A stretch of DNA of 64,000 bases from Blastocystis sp. Blastoise (Eukaryota; Sar; Bigyra; Opalinata; Blastocystidae): positions 2,282,001 to 2,346,000 of the forward strand of contig JBBPEB010000015.1 in NCBI GenBank assembly GCA_039096225.1, written 5' to 3'. This document shows, piece after piece, positions 39,401-52,380 of the stretch. The number at the start of each line of letters is the position of its first letter. The first letter of the stretch is position 1. The translations under genes and the position numbers were made by a program. Under the pieces are notes generated by a model. The model saw nothing but the letters and a program-made list of their open reading frames with translations. It ran no database searches and was not told the origin of the DNA.

Positions 39401-42400
39401 TTATAGAAGATTTTAACGTACAGAACTGAATATATAAATCGATAAGTATATTTATATATTCAATTCCATCTTGACTATGGAGACATTTTTCTTGGAAATA
39501 ATCCTATATATATATATATAGAAATGAGAAATAAATATATAATGATTTATCTATACCATAAAAGAAAACACAGGTATATAAACAGTGATTCCCGCGGTTA
39601 ATTGAGATATATAGGCAGCCTCAAATGTTTCTGGAGTCAAATTTCCCATAATAGTTTCAATTTTTTCAGTTTCTGATTTTTTGTTCCATTCATCAAGGGT
39701 TATATTTATATATCCTTTTTCTTTATATCTATATAATATATAATATATAATATATAATATATAATATATAATATATAAAATAAATAAATACGTAAGTGTA
39801 TAAAGAAGTTCAGTGTCACGTGCAAAAGGAGCCAGTTTCTCAAAATCAGAGGAAGTACAACGTTCTTTAGCGATGTTGAATAGGGAGACACAATTCAATA
39901 AATAACCGCATTCATTATCGATTTCAATAGCACGTGACTGGAACCAAGACACAAATGTATCAATATTCATATGTTTCGCTATAAATAGTTTTTTATTAGA
40001 AATTCATATATGTATATTATTAGCTGTACAAGAAGGTTAATAATTATATATATAAGTATTGTTAATCATATAGAATATATACAGTATTAATAATAATAAT
40101 AATAATAATAATATGCATATAATAATAATTAATACTAAAAATAATATACGAGGTATAGTTTTAGTAGTAGTAAGAGCATATATAAATGGATCTGATTGAG
40201 AGGAGAATGTATGTATAAGAGAAGAGACACACTCAGGGAAATGATATACAGAGATCTATATATAATATATAATATATAATATACATTAAATTAAACGAAA
40301 TATATAGAATAAAAAACGTTAATATAATCTTTATATAAAAATAATAACTAAATATATGGATATATACTTGTTCTTGAAGATACTTAAGTATATATATATT
40401 TCCATAGTTGGATAGTGCAGTTTCGTTAATAAGATTAATAAGAGTAACTGCTCCTGCTTCTTTATACATATATATATCTTCATAACGACTCTTTATATCA
40501 GGTAATTGAGGGAATAAATATTCATATCTATATATATATATATTAAAAAAAGAATTAGGAATCCTATAAAAAATAAATATATATATATATACTCTTTAGG
40601 ATCATAGATTTCTGGAATACTATTTAATATTTCAAAACGATAGGGTAGAATCACGTGCTGACACATATGGAATAGTATTTTTAGGGAATTTAAGTTTCCT
40701 TTTTGGGCATATCTATAAAAATAGAATATATTAAATAGATAAGAAAAAGGAATAAGAATATATATATATGAACAATAATAGAATAATAATAATAAATAAA
40801 AACATACGATAAAGCAAGTTCTTTAATGTTTTTCTTTTCAATATCTATATATTCTTGAATATTAAATAAAAGCCCACGTTTCTCTTCACGACGTATTTGG
40901 CGGTATAAATCTAATTTCATTAATTTCATTTTAAATAGATATTTATAGATTAATAAAATTTCAATGGATCGATTTCCACGAATATGATCTACATTATTAA
41001 TTAATGTTCTTGTTACTTCTGTTTGTTCTCCATCAATTTCATCGATTATATTTTCTTGTTTTAAAAGATCACTACATATTTTTAAACCATATTTAATTAT
41101 AAATATATAAACATCTTCTGCTTGGCAATAACGGGTTAAACATTCTGTTATTATATATTGAGAATCTTTCACTTTCCCAAGGAAATCATCTATAGAAGAA
41201 CGAGGAAGAGAAGGAGTTGAAGACTCGGAAAATAACTGACACCAACGAGCTTTGTAACTATATATATAAATAAAATAAATGATAAATCAATGAATAATAA
41301 GAGTGTTTTCATGTCGTTATATAATAAAATAATAATATTTTAATATAACAAATAGAATAATATAATAAAATAATAATAAAATAAAATAATATAATAATAA
41401 AATAATAAAATAAAATAATAATAAAACAATAAAATAATAAAATAATAAAATAATAATATACATATCATCAAGATTGAGTTGATAGGTAGTAGCTAATGTA
41501 TAGGCAGGTTTATATTCTCCATTCTTAATATAATATGCATATAACTCTTCAGGAGTTACTTGATATATAGATGTTATACCATAATTACGCTCAATCTTAT
41601 TACGCATCAACTTACTATATATAATATAATCAATATATATAGAAACAAAAGAAAAACAATAAGTATTTATTTACTTAATAAAATATAAAAAAAAAAAAAA
41701 AAATCAAACAAAAAGACATGTAAAAAGAAAACATAAATTAATTTAAAAAAAAAAACAATAATATAAAACACAAATAATAATATCATACTCTTTCATCTTA
41801 AATATAGTTCTAGAACATTCTAGAGCATATTTCTTTTCTGTTTGATTTCCATAGATAATAGATCCTTTTTCAAGTCGAAGGGATGTTAATCCTTGTTTAT
41901 TTATATTATGAATAATATCATAAATAAAGAATAGACCATTATAAGTACAAACACATATATGACTATCATTCCACCATTGTACACTATAGATATCACTTGC
42001 TTTTATAGATACTGGAGGTACTGGAGAACCTGATTGTGTTTCAGGAGTAGGAGGAGTCATGGAAGGAGTAGGAGAATAGAAATCTTCTTGTTCTTTTGTG
42101 ATTATTTCCGTGGTAATTTGCTTATTAAGAAGAGTTCCATCTTTCATATTAAATATTTCTATCGATCCCTTAGTAGAGAGTAGTAAGAGGGATGTTGCTG
42201 AAGGAGAGAAAGAGAGAAAAGAACATGCATATTGAGTAGAGAGAGAAGTGAAGAGAGACGATATATAAGATTTGAAAAGAGAAAAAACTAAAAAGATAGA
42301 AATAAATATAATATAGATAACAATATAGATAATAATATATATAATATGTTAGATAATAATATAGTATATATAATATAAATAATAATATATTAGATATAAT

Positions 42401-44071
42401 TACAAATAAATGAATATAATATATATACAAGTATATTCTTGTTGTTTAATTGATTGTCCTTCATTATCTCTCGCAAAAATAAGTTTAGAATCGCGGTTAT
42501 CTTCAGTAATAGAATAGACAATAATACCTTCTTTATTGATAGGTAGAGAAGCAGGAGTAGTAGAAGTACTAACAGCAGTTGTATCTGGATAACATGAACC
42601 TGCAATACCCAAATAACCCTGGGAATATGCCATACGGTAGGGAGGTCTATTAAGAAAAAGAATATAAAATAGAATTAAATGAATAAATGATAAAAAAAAG
42701 AAGAATTCTATAGAATAATATACAATAAATAAGAATTGACATCCATAAAGTAAATAGCACCTTTATGATTATAAGGATTATGAATAGATAATTTGACGTC
42801 AATTAATTTTTCATTTTCATCATCCTATAGAAATAATAAATATATATAATACTATTTATGCAGACATATAGAAGTTATGATAATAAACATAAATAATAGA
42901 TATTATTGTAATATATATATATATATACATAGAGTATATCATAGAGAGTCGCTTTACCCTTTGAATTTAATATCATTAATGAATATAAATTATCTATATA
43001 TATTATTAAACAAATAAAATAACTGTATTTTTCTATTATAAATATTTTTAAAAAATTCATATATAATTATAAATAATGTATATATACCTTTATACGATGT
43101 AAAAGTCAATGTAGTTAATTGATCATATTCTTGATTCTGCCAAAAATGTTGATCTGATGTATATATGCATTTACCTTCATAGGTATATAACTATAAATAT
43201 ATAATAATAGTATATACTCTATTGATAACAATATAGTATTATTTTTATAAAATAAAATAATATAATCAAATTATAGAGAATATAGTATTATTTATATAAA
43301 ATAAAATAATTATATTAAAGAGAGTATAGTATTATTGAAATAAATAATATAATAGTATCACATTTATAGAATATAATATAGATTAAAAAAAGTTAGAATA
43401 TATTCTATACATGAAGTCCATTTTGTAGATCTAAGGTAGCGAATAGAATTGAATTACTTGACCATGAATAATATTGATAATGAGGAGATATACAGGGAAG
43501 AGGAAGAACTATATCTTCTTCAAAATGATCCGAATTCTATACAGTTTATATACATATATATATATATATTTTGAAGATATAAATAATTTGCAAAAAAATA
43601 TGTGTATATAAATAAAATAAATAATAAATAAAAAAAAAAAAATACGCTTAAAAAATGAATGTTATCTTTTGTTAAAATAACTAAAGATTCATAATCTGGA
43701 GCAATTGAAGGTCTCCAATCAGTTTGATAGCTTGTTTTCCCAGAGGGCAATACAGTTTTAGATCTCTAAAAAAAATAAATCAAATACAACTGTGAATTAT
43801 TCTGATTAGAAAAAATAGAATCATAATATATGAAAATATATGCATACTCCACCGAGATAACTCAGGATTCTTTGATACAAACTAAGTGGCTTTTCTTTAA
43901 ATTCATCAACGAAGAATTGGATGTTAGAATCGACTTCTTCTTTTTCAAATCCAGTTTCATCGGGTGTCCATTGTTTGTCTAGATTCTCTGATATAAATCT
44001 AAACAATTAAATTCATGAAACGAGAGAAGAAAAATGACATACAGTACTGAATCTTGTTCAACGGTTTCCAT
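32439..44071 (-). CDS. NBAS: NBAS/Sec39-like subunit of the ER-Golgi NRZ/Dsl1 tether
   Basis: Large protein of the tethering complex for COPI vesicles arriving at the ER. ATG at 44071 (METVEQDSVL), joined by a conventional intron to FISENLDKQWTPDETGFEKE. The N-terminal part is beta-propeller-like (TDWRPSIAPDYESLVILTKD, SNSILFATLDLQNGLHLYTY, RPPYRMAYSQGYLGIAGS). The diagnostic stretch VTPEELYAYYIKNGEYKPAY with TLATTYQLNLDDM matches NBAS. The Sec39 helical solenoid follows (FVSWFQSRAIEIDNECGYLL, FARDTELLYTLTY). Later exons down to 32439 are helical with weak similarity and end SLLDKASSDIDQLFE. I count roughly thirty-five introns, almost all TA-ended, several with tandem repeats. That the whole 11.6 kb is one gene is inferred from continuous same-strand exons without an intervening gene start; it could be two genes. 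Confidence 0.78.
33429..33484. repeat. AAT/ATT trinucleotide tract in an NBAS intron
   Basis: Uninterrupted AAT repeat followed by TATATAC, the reverse of an intron 5' end. Confidence 0.85.
35028..35039. other. Palindromic exonic word TTCCCGCGGGAA
   Basis: Perfect 12-bp palindrome within an NBAS exon (Ile-Pro-Ala-Gly). It is a symmetrical member of the recurrent CCGCGG-type word. Confidence 0.6.
35411..35560. repeat. 10-bp minisatellite, 15 copies, in an NBAS intron
   Basis: TAAAATAGAA repeats with exact 10-base period; the first two copies are TAAAATATAA. The near-identity of copies points to recent expansion. Confidence 0.95.
37285..37373. repeat. 9-bp minisatellite in an NBAS intron
   Basis: About ten units of AATAAATAT alternating with AATAAATAG. 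Confidence 0.85.
37621..37735. repeat. Three 38-39-bp tandem copies in an NBAS intron
   Basis: TTATATAAAAAGGAATAAAA starts at 37621, with near copies at 37659 and 37698. Confidence 0.8.
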
Positions 44072-45017
44072 TGATTAATTTCTTGTTTCACAGAATAAGT
44101 GGTATAAATAATATATAGCAGTTATTATGAATAATATATCTTTTCTATCACAAAGTGAATTTGTAAGAAATTTGTCTTAGATTTCTTAGAATTATGATTT
44201 TTTTTTGTTTCTGAACTGAGGAATTACAGAGAATCGTGGAGTTTTATATGTAAAACGGAAGAAATAGTTTTTTCTTGTTATCGCTGAAGGAGATTGATAT
44301 TTTATGTATCTACTATATACTTATGATCATATACATTGTTTTCTGTCTTTTCTGAACAGCTAATCATTATTTTTTTCGTGAATTGAGTCAAAAATTGTTT
44401 TTAAAATAGTTTAAAATTAGATTTATTATAATTCTAGATCATGATATGTACTCTTCATATGTCTTATGATACGATCAACATAAAATAATTCTTTTCAAGA
44501 CTATTTTATTAGAAATCACCACCATTTCTGATTTATTATTCATAAATACATATATTTTATATAATATAATGCTATATAATAAATATATATAAAACTTTAT
44601 TCCATTTTGAAGCTTTAGGTGAATGAGAACTGTTTTAAAATAAATTTTAAAAATTATATTAAGTTTCAAAAGTATTGGATACATTTAAAAAAATAATTTT
44701 TGAATAAAATATTAGATATATAAACAAATAAAAGTATATTAACTTGACAATATCGAGTATTTTAGCGTCCATCAATGATCACACTATATTCTATTTTAAA
44801 ACATTATGAATATAAAAGTTTATCAAATATATCCTTGTTGTTAAAAGCAAAATAAAAGAAATGGGAATCTTGAAGATTGTTTTCTAAATTGTTCGAGAAA
44901 ATGATGGAAATTCATGGGAATGATCACAAATCACTAAAGTGTATGAATCTCTTGATAACGCTATTGTTCTACTGTATATACTATAAAATATGATATATAA
45001 AGATATAGTGAGACGTT
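44072..45017. promoter_or_regulatory. Divergent intergenic region between NBAS and exportin-6
   Basis: Both promoters lie here. The longest ATG frames (for example 30 codons from about 44900) lack support. No repeat stands out. Confidence 0.5.
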
Positions 45018-47496
45018 ATGAGTGAAGAAGTGACAAATATCGTACGACAATTTGAGACAGCTTGCCAACAGTTAGTGAGTCCGACTCTGTCAATATCAGA
45101 AAGACAGAATATAGGTATGTTAGAATAAAAAAATATATTAATTATTAGAGAGTTCATTAATTTCTTTCCAAAACAATCCTCAATCATGGAGATTATGTTT
45201 GCAAATGATGTCCTTAACGTATGTTATACTACAATGAATTGATATATATTTATATTTGTATTATTTAGAACTAATACAACTGTGCTATTTTATATTCAAG
45301 GTACTTATGAAGTATTATTAAAGAAATATTGGAATGTATATAAATAGAATGAATTATTATTTATTATTATTATTATTATATATATAGACTCTTTCTTCTG
45401 AAGATAAAGTTTCTATTCGATCATTTGAAATACAACACTATTATGATCATTTTAATAAATATCCCGAAAATTTATCTAATAAAATCGCTAAAGTATGCTT
45501 ATTATTATGTGTAGTTATTATTATATTTATTATATATATTAATATTATTATAGATTATTGCTTGGATAGGTGAATATGAATGGCCACAAGATTTCCCTGA
45601 TTTCCTTCAAATAATTGCTCAAGGACTTCAAGTATATATATGGTTGTTTATTACACTATTGTCTATTATTACCTGATTCTATCTTATTATGATTATATAT
45701 ATATGGTTGTTTATTATATTATTGTCTATTATTACCTGATTCTATCTTATTGTGATTATATATAGAATGAAACTAGTTTAGACGCTTCAATACTTTTATT
45801 AAATATAATAACTGAAGAGATTTATAATGATTCTATTAAACAACCTATATTAACTTATAGAAAGAAAGAATTAAAACGATGTTTTAGGTATACAAAATAT
45901 ATAGAATAATGTATATAGTAATACATATATATAGAGTTGAACTTCAGAATATAATAAAACAATTAAATGATATTATTATACATACTTCAGAACAAAATAA
46001 TAATAATAATGGATTATCTGTATATATATAATTATATATAGTTATATATATAGAATACTCGATGGATGTATTGCTTACATATATTATTAACAATATTACA
46101 GAATAATAAGATAGAAGAGACACTCTCTACAGATCTTATTAATATACTTCTTCTCTCTTTATATAAATACCAAACTCAAGAATCGTATATAGATATTATA
46201 GAAGTATAATTAATGAATATATATATATATATAGAATTGAAGCTATTAAATGTATTAGTGAAATATTATCGAAACGTTTAATTCCATTAAATTCCCGTGT
46301 TTTTATCTTTAAATTAATTCAGAGTATTTCTCAGTTACTTCAAGTATATATATAATGAATATATATATAATGAATATATATATGAATATATATATATATA
46401 GTGTTTATTAGGAATTGATATGAATACGGTGAATCCACTATATATTATTCACGTGAATCGTTTACTTTTAACGGTTATGAGTAACGGACTAGTTATTCTT
46501 CTTAAAAACAAAGAATTTAAATTACTTGAATTTCTTCAATTATTGTATATATTTATACTATTTTTATAACATATAATGTTTATATATATATATTTGTTAA
46601 ATATATATATATATAGTATGTCTTATACGTATCGTCAGTTATCTCCGTCTTGCTTTCTCCTCTGTCTACAAACATGGACCTCGATTTATGATACTCTATT
46701 TATGAGAGAAACCATACGTATATATATATTTAGTAAATTCTTTTATTATTATAAATTTAACAATATTTAAATATTTATAATATTCTTTTATTATTATCAA
46801 TTTAACAATATTTAAAATATATATAATATTCTTTTATTATTATCAATTTAACAATATTTAAAATATATATAATATTCTTTTATGATTATAAATTTAATTA
46901 AAATATATATATAGAAGAAACAAGTGAATATATTCCATTATTTATTACTTTACGAGATCGACTTGTTCAATCATGTCTTTCTACTGGATCCCCGTGGTTA
47001 TTTGATGTAGATTCTTATGATGAAGATGAAGAAGAAGATGACGAAGGAGAAGAAGAAAAGAAAACACAAACAACTGATATAATCACGGGAGAAATCGAAG
47101 AACAAGAATCTAATGTATGTAATATTTTTTTATAATATCTTTATTTTATTTTGTCAATTTTATAATATATTAATAATTAATTAATTTATAATATATTTAT
47201 AATTATTTATTTATAATATATTTATTTATAATATATATAAAATATAGCATATATATATATATATATATATATAGTATGAGCCTCCTTCTTTGCCATTCAT
47301 AAAATTCAATCGATTTCTTATAAAACTATTAAGTTCATTAACACCTTTGGATCCTCAATATCCCATACATATCTCCTCCCTGACCTCTTCTATTCTATCT
47401 ATATCTATATCTATATATAAAGATATACAAACTAATAATGGTATTTGTAATACACCACAATTTATCAACTCTATTAAAGATTTCATATTTCTACTC

Positions 47497-47527
<31 letters not shown>

Positions 47528-49435
47528 CAATGTTAGTATTATCTTTATTATATTCTATTTAATTGTATTATAACATATATATATATAGTATTTAACTAAT
47601 GTTGAACATTTATTACCTTCTTCTTCTTCTGTAATTCAAGTCTTTGAAGCTATTTCCAATGTTGTCAAGTATATTTTTATTTTATATAAATATATATTAT
47701 ATTATATGTTGTATTCTATATTATGATCATAGTTTATTTAATATAAATATATATTATATTATATGTTGTATTCTATATTATGATCATAGTTTATTTGATA
47801 TATATGTATATATATATATTATATATAGTATATCTATATCCTGTTTCCTACATACTTTTGGTACACTGTATCTTAACCTTATCACTTCCTCTCTTACATT
47901 TTTTCAAAGGTATATATTTTTAGATTCGTTTTCTTTTATTATTATTAGATATATATTCATTTTATTTCTATATATATATATAGCCTTCTTCGATGGGTTC
48001 TCTGTAATCAGACAACTCTCCCTAATGAAACAAAACCTATGATTCCCGCGGTTATATCCATGGTAATGAGTATTATTCAGAATACTATTACACCATTCCC
48101 GATATCTGTTTATTATAAATGCACGTGCCTCTTGAGGGGCATCCCCGAACGGCTTCATTATGAGAATCTATGGGATATACAAGGTATATATAATAGTGTT
48201 AATTATATTTTAAATGAAATTCTATTAATAATTTTGTTTTTAAAATCTTAAATATATATAACTTTTATTCTTTATGAAATATATATATAGATACATTACC
48301 CTTATATACATCATTTCTTCCTTCTACTTCCTCTCTTCCTCTATATATCCAAGAAGGCCTCTTTCTCTTCATACTCAAATCTCTCTCTTATCCTCCACAA
48401 CTAGACGAAAAACGACTTGTATAGATATATATGTGTTTATTATATTTATTATTATATTATATTTATTATTATTATTATTATCATTATATTATATGTATTA
48501 TTATATTTATTATTATATTTATTATTATAAAAATACATAGTCGATATTGACTGTTTTTCTGACTCCATTTGTTGACACTGTAATAACTACGGATAACTCT
48601 ATTAAATCTATGAATATAAACATATATTCAAGATGCCTTTATTTATTATCACATGCTCTTAAGGCTATTCGATTGGAAAGTAAGTCAGTGCGTCAATTCT
48701 ATCATAATATTATTCTTCAAATTTATTCGAATACACTTACTATGGTTAAGAATATTACTTCAGCATTTTATATGGGTCCTTCCCCGCGGTTATCTTTCAC
48801 TTCGTTACGTATTATTATGAACTCCCTTTTAATCTTTACGGACTGGATTCTCAATACACCTTCTGAGAATAATCGCGGTTATAATGTATATTTAATGGAA
48901 CTATTATCATTATTACCCAATATGGTCATTAGTCCTGATGTAAAATTAAGAGGTATATTTACTATTATATATATATATATATTATATATATTATATATAT
49001 TATATATATTATATATTATAGATGAGTTATTTATCGTGAAATATCTTCATTTATTGAGTTTATTCGTATCATCTCCTGTAATTACCCTTGAAGAAGTCAT
49101 GGAATGCATGTATATACTTTATACTCTCAATCCCGCCATTTCTCAACGCGGTAATATCACTATTCTCAACGAATATATACAAACAAATGGAAATGTATAT
49201 TTATTTTTTATATAAATTCAATAGTATATCATAATTATTTATAGTAATATAAATTCAATATTATATTATTATTTTATATATATAGTTCTTAAAGAATATC
49301 TTCCCTAAAGATTTCTCCACTATAACTATTTATAAGGATATACCTATTAATATATATCTTGAAAAGTTATTAGAAACTATATATATACCTATTACTTATC
49401 CTACCATTCCTCCAGATACATGCAAAATCATCCTT

Positions 49436-49472
<37 letters not shown>

Positions 49473-50000
49473 ATTATTATTATAAGTATATTAATAATAT
49501 AATAATTACTATAATTATATTGATATCGATTATTATAAGTATTTCTACAAACTAATTTATATATTTATTTTTTTTACTTTCTTTATATATATCTATAATT
49601 ATCTCTAGCTCTTCTCACATCTTTATGTATGCCATCATTCTATAAGAATTCGATATATAAACTATCACGAAATGCTATCACTTCTATTCTATTACCTGTA
49701 TATTATATATATATATTTATATATTTACCCTATATATATATATAGGATATATTACTTGGTAATCATGCTATTCTTCAAGATGATATTATACTAACAATAT
49801 ATCGACTTTTTGGTGAAGATTTAAATTCTTTTTATACTCCTTTACTTTCAGACTTTATCAGCTCTATTCAGCAGATTAATGATCAATCTAAACAATTATT
49901 ATTCTCTACTATCATACCTGTTAAAGATCCCCCTTCGTTTACAACACAAATATCCAATCTTATTAATGATCTTTATATTCTAAAAGAACAATCGAATTAA
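45018..50000 (+). CDS. XPO6: Exportin-6-like karyopherin
   Basis: Importin-beta family exporter; in animals XPO6 carries profilin-actin out of the nucleus. ATG at 45018 (MSEEVTNIVRQFETACQQLV). The N-terminal HEAT region follows XPO6: AEFINFFPKQSSIMEIMFAN, FYIQGTYEVLLKKYWN, SSEDKVSIRSFEIQHYYDHF, NLSNKIAKIIAWIGEYEWPQ, DFPDFLQIIAQGLQ, then SLDASILLLNIITEEI and YRKKELKRCFR. The WIGEYEWPQDFPDF and LLLNIITEEI blocks are the clearest. The rest is helical solenoid with an acidic loop (DEDEEEDDEGEEEKK-like at 47020-47070). Stop TAA at 49998-50000 after LKEQSN. About twenty-two introns. The first two are conventional; later ones have TA ends and three hold internal tandem copies. Cargo here is inferred. 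Confidence 0.75.
45641..45765 (+). repeat. 63-bp tandem duplication inside an exportin-6 intron
   Basis: Copy 1 at 45641-45703 and copy 2 from 45704 both read TGGTTGTTTATTA and continue through TTACCTGATTCTATCTTATT. They differ at only a few positions. Confidence 0.9.
46738..46913 (+). repeat. 46-bp repeat, about four copies, in an exportin-6 intron
   Basis: TTCTTTTATTATTAT begins at 46738, 46783 and 46829, with a diverged copy at 46875. Each is followed by CAATTTAACAATATTT or a near form. Confidence 0.85.
47687..47800 (+). repeat. 57-bp tandem duplication inside an exportin-6 intron
   Basis: Two nearly identical copies containing ATTATATGTTGTATTCTATA, at 47701 and 47758, followed by TGATCATAGTTTATTT. 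Confidence 0.9.
48043..48055 (+). other. Exonic word TTCCCGCGGTTAT
   Basis: Identical to the copy at 6271-6283, here in an exportin-6 exon. Related words in the same gene are at 46988-47003, 47081-47090, 48781-48793 and 48871-48884. Confidence 0.55.
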
Positions 50001-50994
50001 TCATTTTTTTCTATAAAGTAATTTTTTTATAATTATAGTTGTTTATATTCATCTAGATTTTTATTTTTAAAATATATTATGAGTATATATATATATATAA
50101 ACAGTTTTATTTTGTTTTAAGAATTTCTTCTTTCTTTCTATTTTTATTTTTTTTTTTATTTAATCGATTCTTGTAAATATATATGGGCTTACATGTATTG
50201 TTTTTATCAATATTTTGTTTTTTCTATAACTCGTTTTGCTAAATCTTTTCACTCTTTATTCTTCTTATCTTATTCTTTTTCTTAAATATATATAATCAAT
50301 TACTTGTTCTTCAGTAATAAGAATTTTTTTTTTGATTAATTCTATTATGGTAAGAATGTTTTTTGTTTTCATAATGATTATTTTTAAGCAACAAGCTAAT
50401 AATTTGTGAATTTTATCTATAAATCTGAAAAATCATTTGTATTCTACTTTTAATGAATTGACTATTGATGAGATATTGAAAACGAAAGCCATAAAGTTTT
50501 CATCTAACAAATATCTGAAAATAAAAAAGACATAAAAATTTAAGACTGTTGTTTTCAGTAATTCCATTATATAATATCAGATAATAAGTTTGTGCTATTA
50601 GTTTAAGCAAAAAATCGTTAATCAAAAGCTCACAAATACACAAGTAATATATAATCTCGAAGAATTCTCCTTTTTTACAATTTGTCTGTTTTGTTATATG
50701 TCGAGTAACTCTGAATGATATCAGCAGTCATCATAGATTCATCATATTGACTTCATAAAAGGAAGAAGAAGAAACAAGTTTCAGATAATTTCAACATAAT
50801 CCAAAACATTATTTTTTATTGAATCACGATTATTCATTAATACATAGTCATAATTACAAAATAATTGATGTTTTTATAAAAGCTGGAAGTATCGATGGAT
50901 TCCCTCATTTGATCTTTAGAAAGTCTGAAAATGTTTGAAAGTTCATCTAATAAAAAAATATTTATTTAATTTTTATTTGTTAGATATATATACA
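50001..50994. other. Intergenic region upstream of TMX, no gene seen
   Basis: AT-rich; the exportin-6 3' end and the TMX promoter must lie here. No exon with usable splice sites was found. Confidence 0.5.
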
Positions 50995-52133
50995 ATGAAG
51001 GCTTTGTATGTGACTAAAATGATAATAAATTAATACCAATTATAGTTTTGCTTTATTCCTTTGCTTTGTAGTCTTATGTGCTGCTGAATCTAGTATATAT
51101 TCTAGATTTCTAATTTATATATATTATTTTGTTATTATTTAGAAGTAGTTGTACTTACTGATATTAACTTTGAAGATAATACTCAAGCTTCTACTGGTTC
51201 TACTACAGGTAATTGGTTTGTCAAATTCTTTGCTCCTGTATATATATTGTTTTTTATTCTCTTTTTTTTTTTTGTTATATACAATTATTATTATTATATA
51301 TATCTTATTTATAGTGGTGTGGTCATTGTAAGAGACTTGCTCCTGTTTGGGAAGATCTTGCTTCTGATCTTTATGGTCAAGTTAATATTGCTGAAGTTGA
51401 TGCTACTGTTAATAGTGGTTTAGCTGAACGTTTCCAAATTCAAAGTTATCCTACTTTACTTTTCTTTTATGATGGTAAATATGTTGAATATAATGGTTCT
51501 CGTGATATTAATTCCTTAAGAAACTTTGCTACTGGAGGTTATTTAGATATATATATATATATATAACAATTATATTAATAATATGAATACTAATAAATAA
51601 TAATATGACTATATTTATTACCTTTCTATATATATATAGTTATTTAGAAGGTGATGTTAAGGAAGTACCTAGAGTTCCTAGTGCTATAGTTGTTGCCCTT
51701 GAAGTATATAATTTATATATATATATAATAATAGTTATTCTATATACTGTAAATGTGTATAAAACTTTGGTCAAAAGGTGAACACTTGGTTATATCAAAA
51801 TCCTATAGCTACTACTCTTATTATTATGGGTGTTGGCTGTTTATTTGGCGTTGCTATCACTATCCTTTTCTATCAAGTCATGGGCACCAAGGAATATTAT
51901 GTATATATATATTTTATTTTATTTTATTATATTATATTTATTATTTTATATTATTATAATTATTATTTAATTCTATTTATTATATTTATATTATTATAAT
52001 TATTTTATGATTACTCTTATTATTATTCATAATAATATAATAAATTTTATTATGAATCTTAATATAGTCTGAAGAAGAAGAAGAAGAAGAAGAAACTGCT
52101 ATTGTTGATGAAAATAAAGAAAAAGCTGAATAA
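50995..52133 (+). CDS. Membrane-anchored thioredoxin / protein disulfide isomerase (TMX type)
   Basis: ER oxidoreductase. ATG at 50995. A conventional intron after four codons joins MKAF to FALFLCFVVLCAAESK, a signal peptide. The thioredoxin domain (about residues 20-125) has [20 protein letters not shown] with the CGHC active site, and the cis-Pro in FQIQSYPTLLFFYDGKYVEY. A transmembrane helix follows at about 155-180 (ATTLIIMGVGCLFGVAITIL). The cytosolic tail is Glu-rich (EEEEEEEETAIVDENKEKAE). Total about 207 residues, one thioredoxin domain, as in TMX1. Stop TAA at 52131-52133. The intron at 51538-51647 is flanked by a 10-base direct repeat (see findings). No KDEL signal. Confidence 0.93.
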
Positions 52134-52188
52134 ATTATTTAGTTATTTTGTATTTCAACTATATACTAAAATATTTTGTTTTGTCTTT

Positions 52189-52275
52189 TTTTTATAATGT
52201 AAAAAAATATATTTTAACTTTTTATAATGTAAAAAAATATATTTTAGCTTTTTATAATATAAAAAAAAGTGTTAA
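52189..52275. repeat. 30-bp repeat, three copies, 3' of TMX
   Basis: TTTTTATAATGTAAAAAAAT recurs with a 30-base period; the third copy is diverged. It lies 55-140 bases after the TMX stop, in the convergent gap to the hydrolase gene. Confidence 0.85.
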
Positions 52276-52380
52276 CAATACATGTGAAATAAGACATTTG
52301 AGGATAACATTAAAAGAACCGCAATATATATAAATTTTTTATTAGAGAATAAATAATTAAGTGACACATAAACTAACGAA

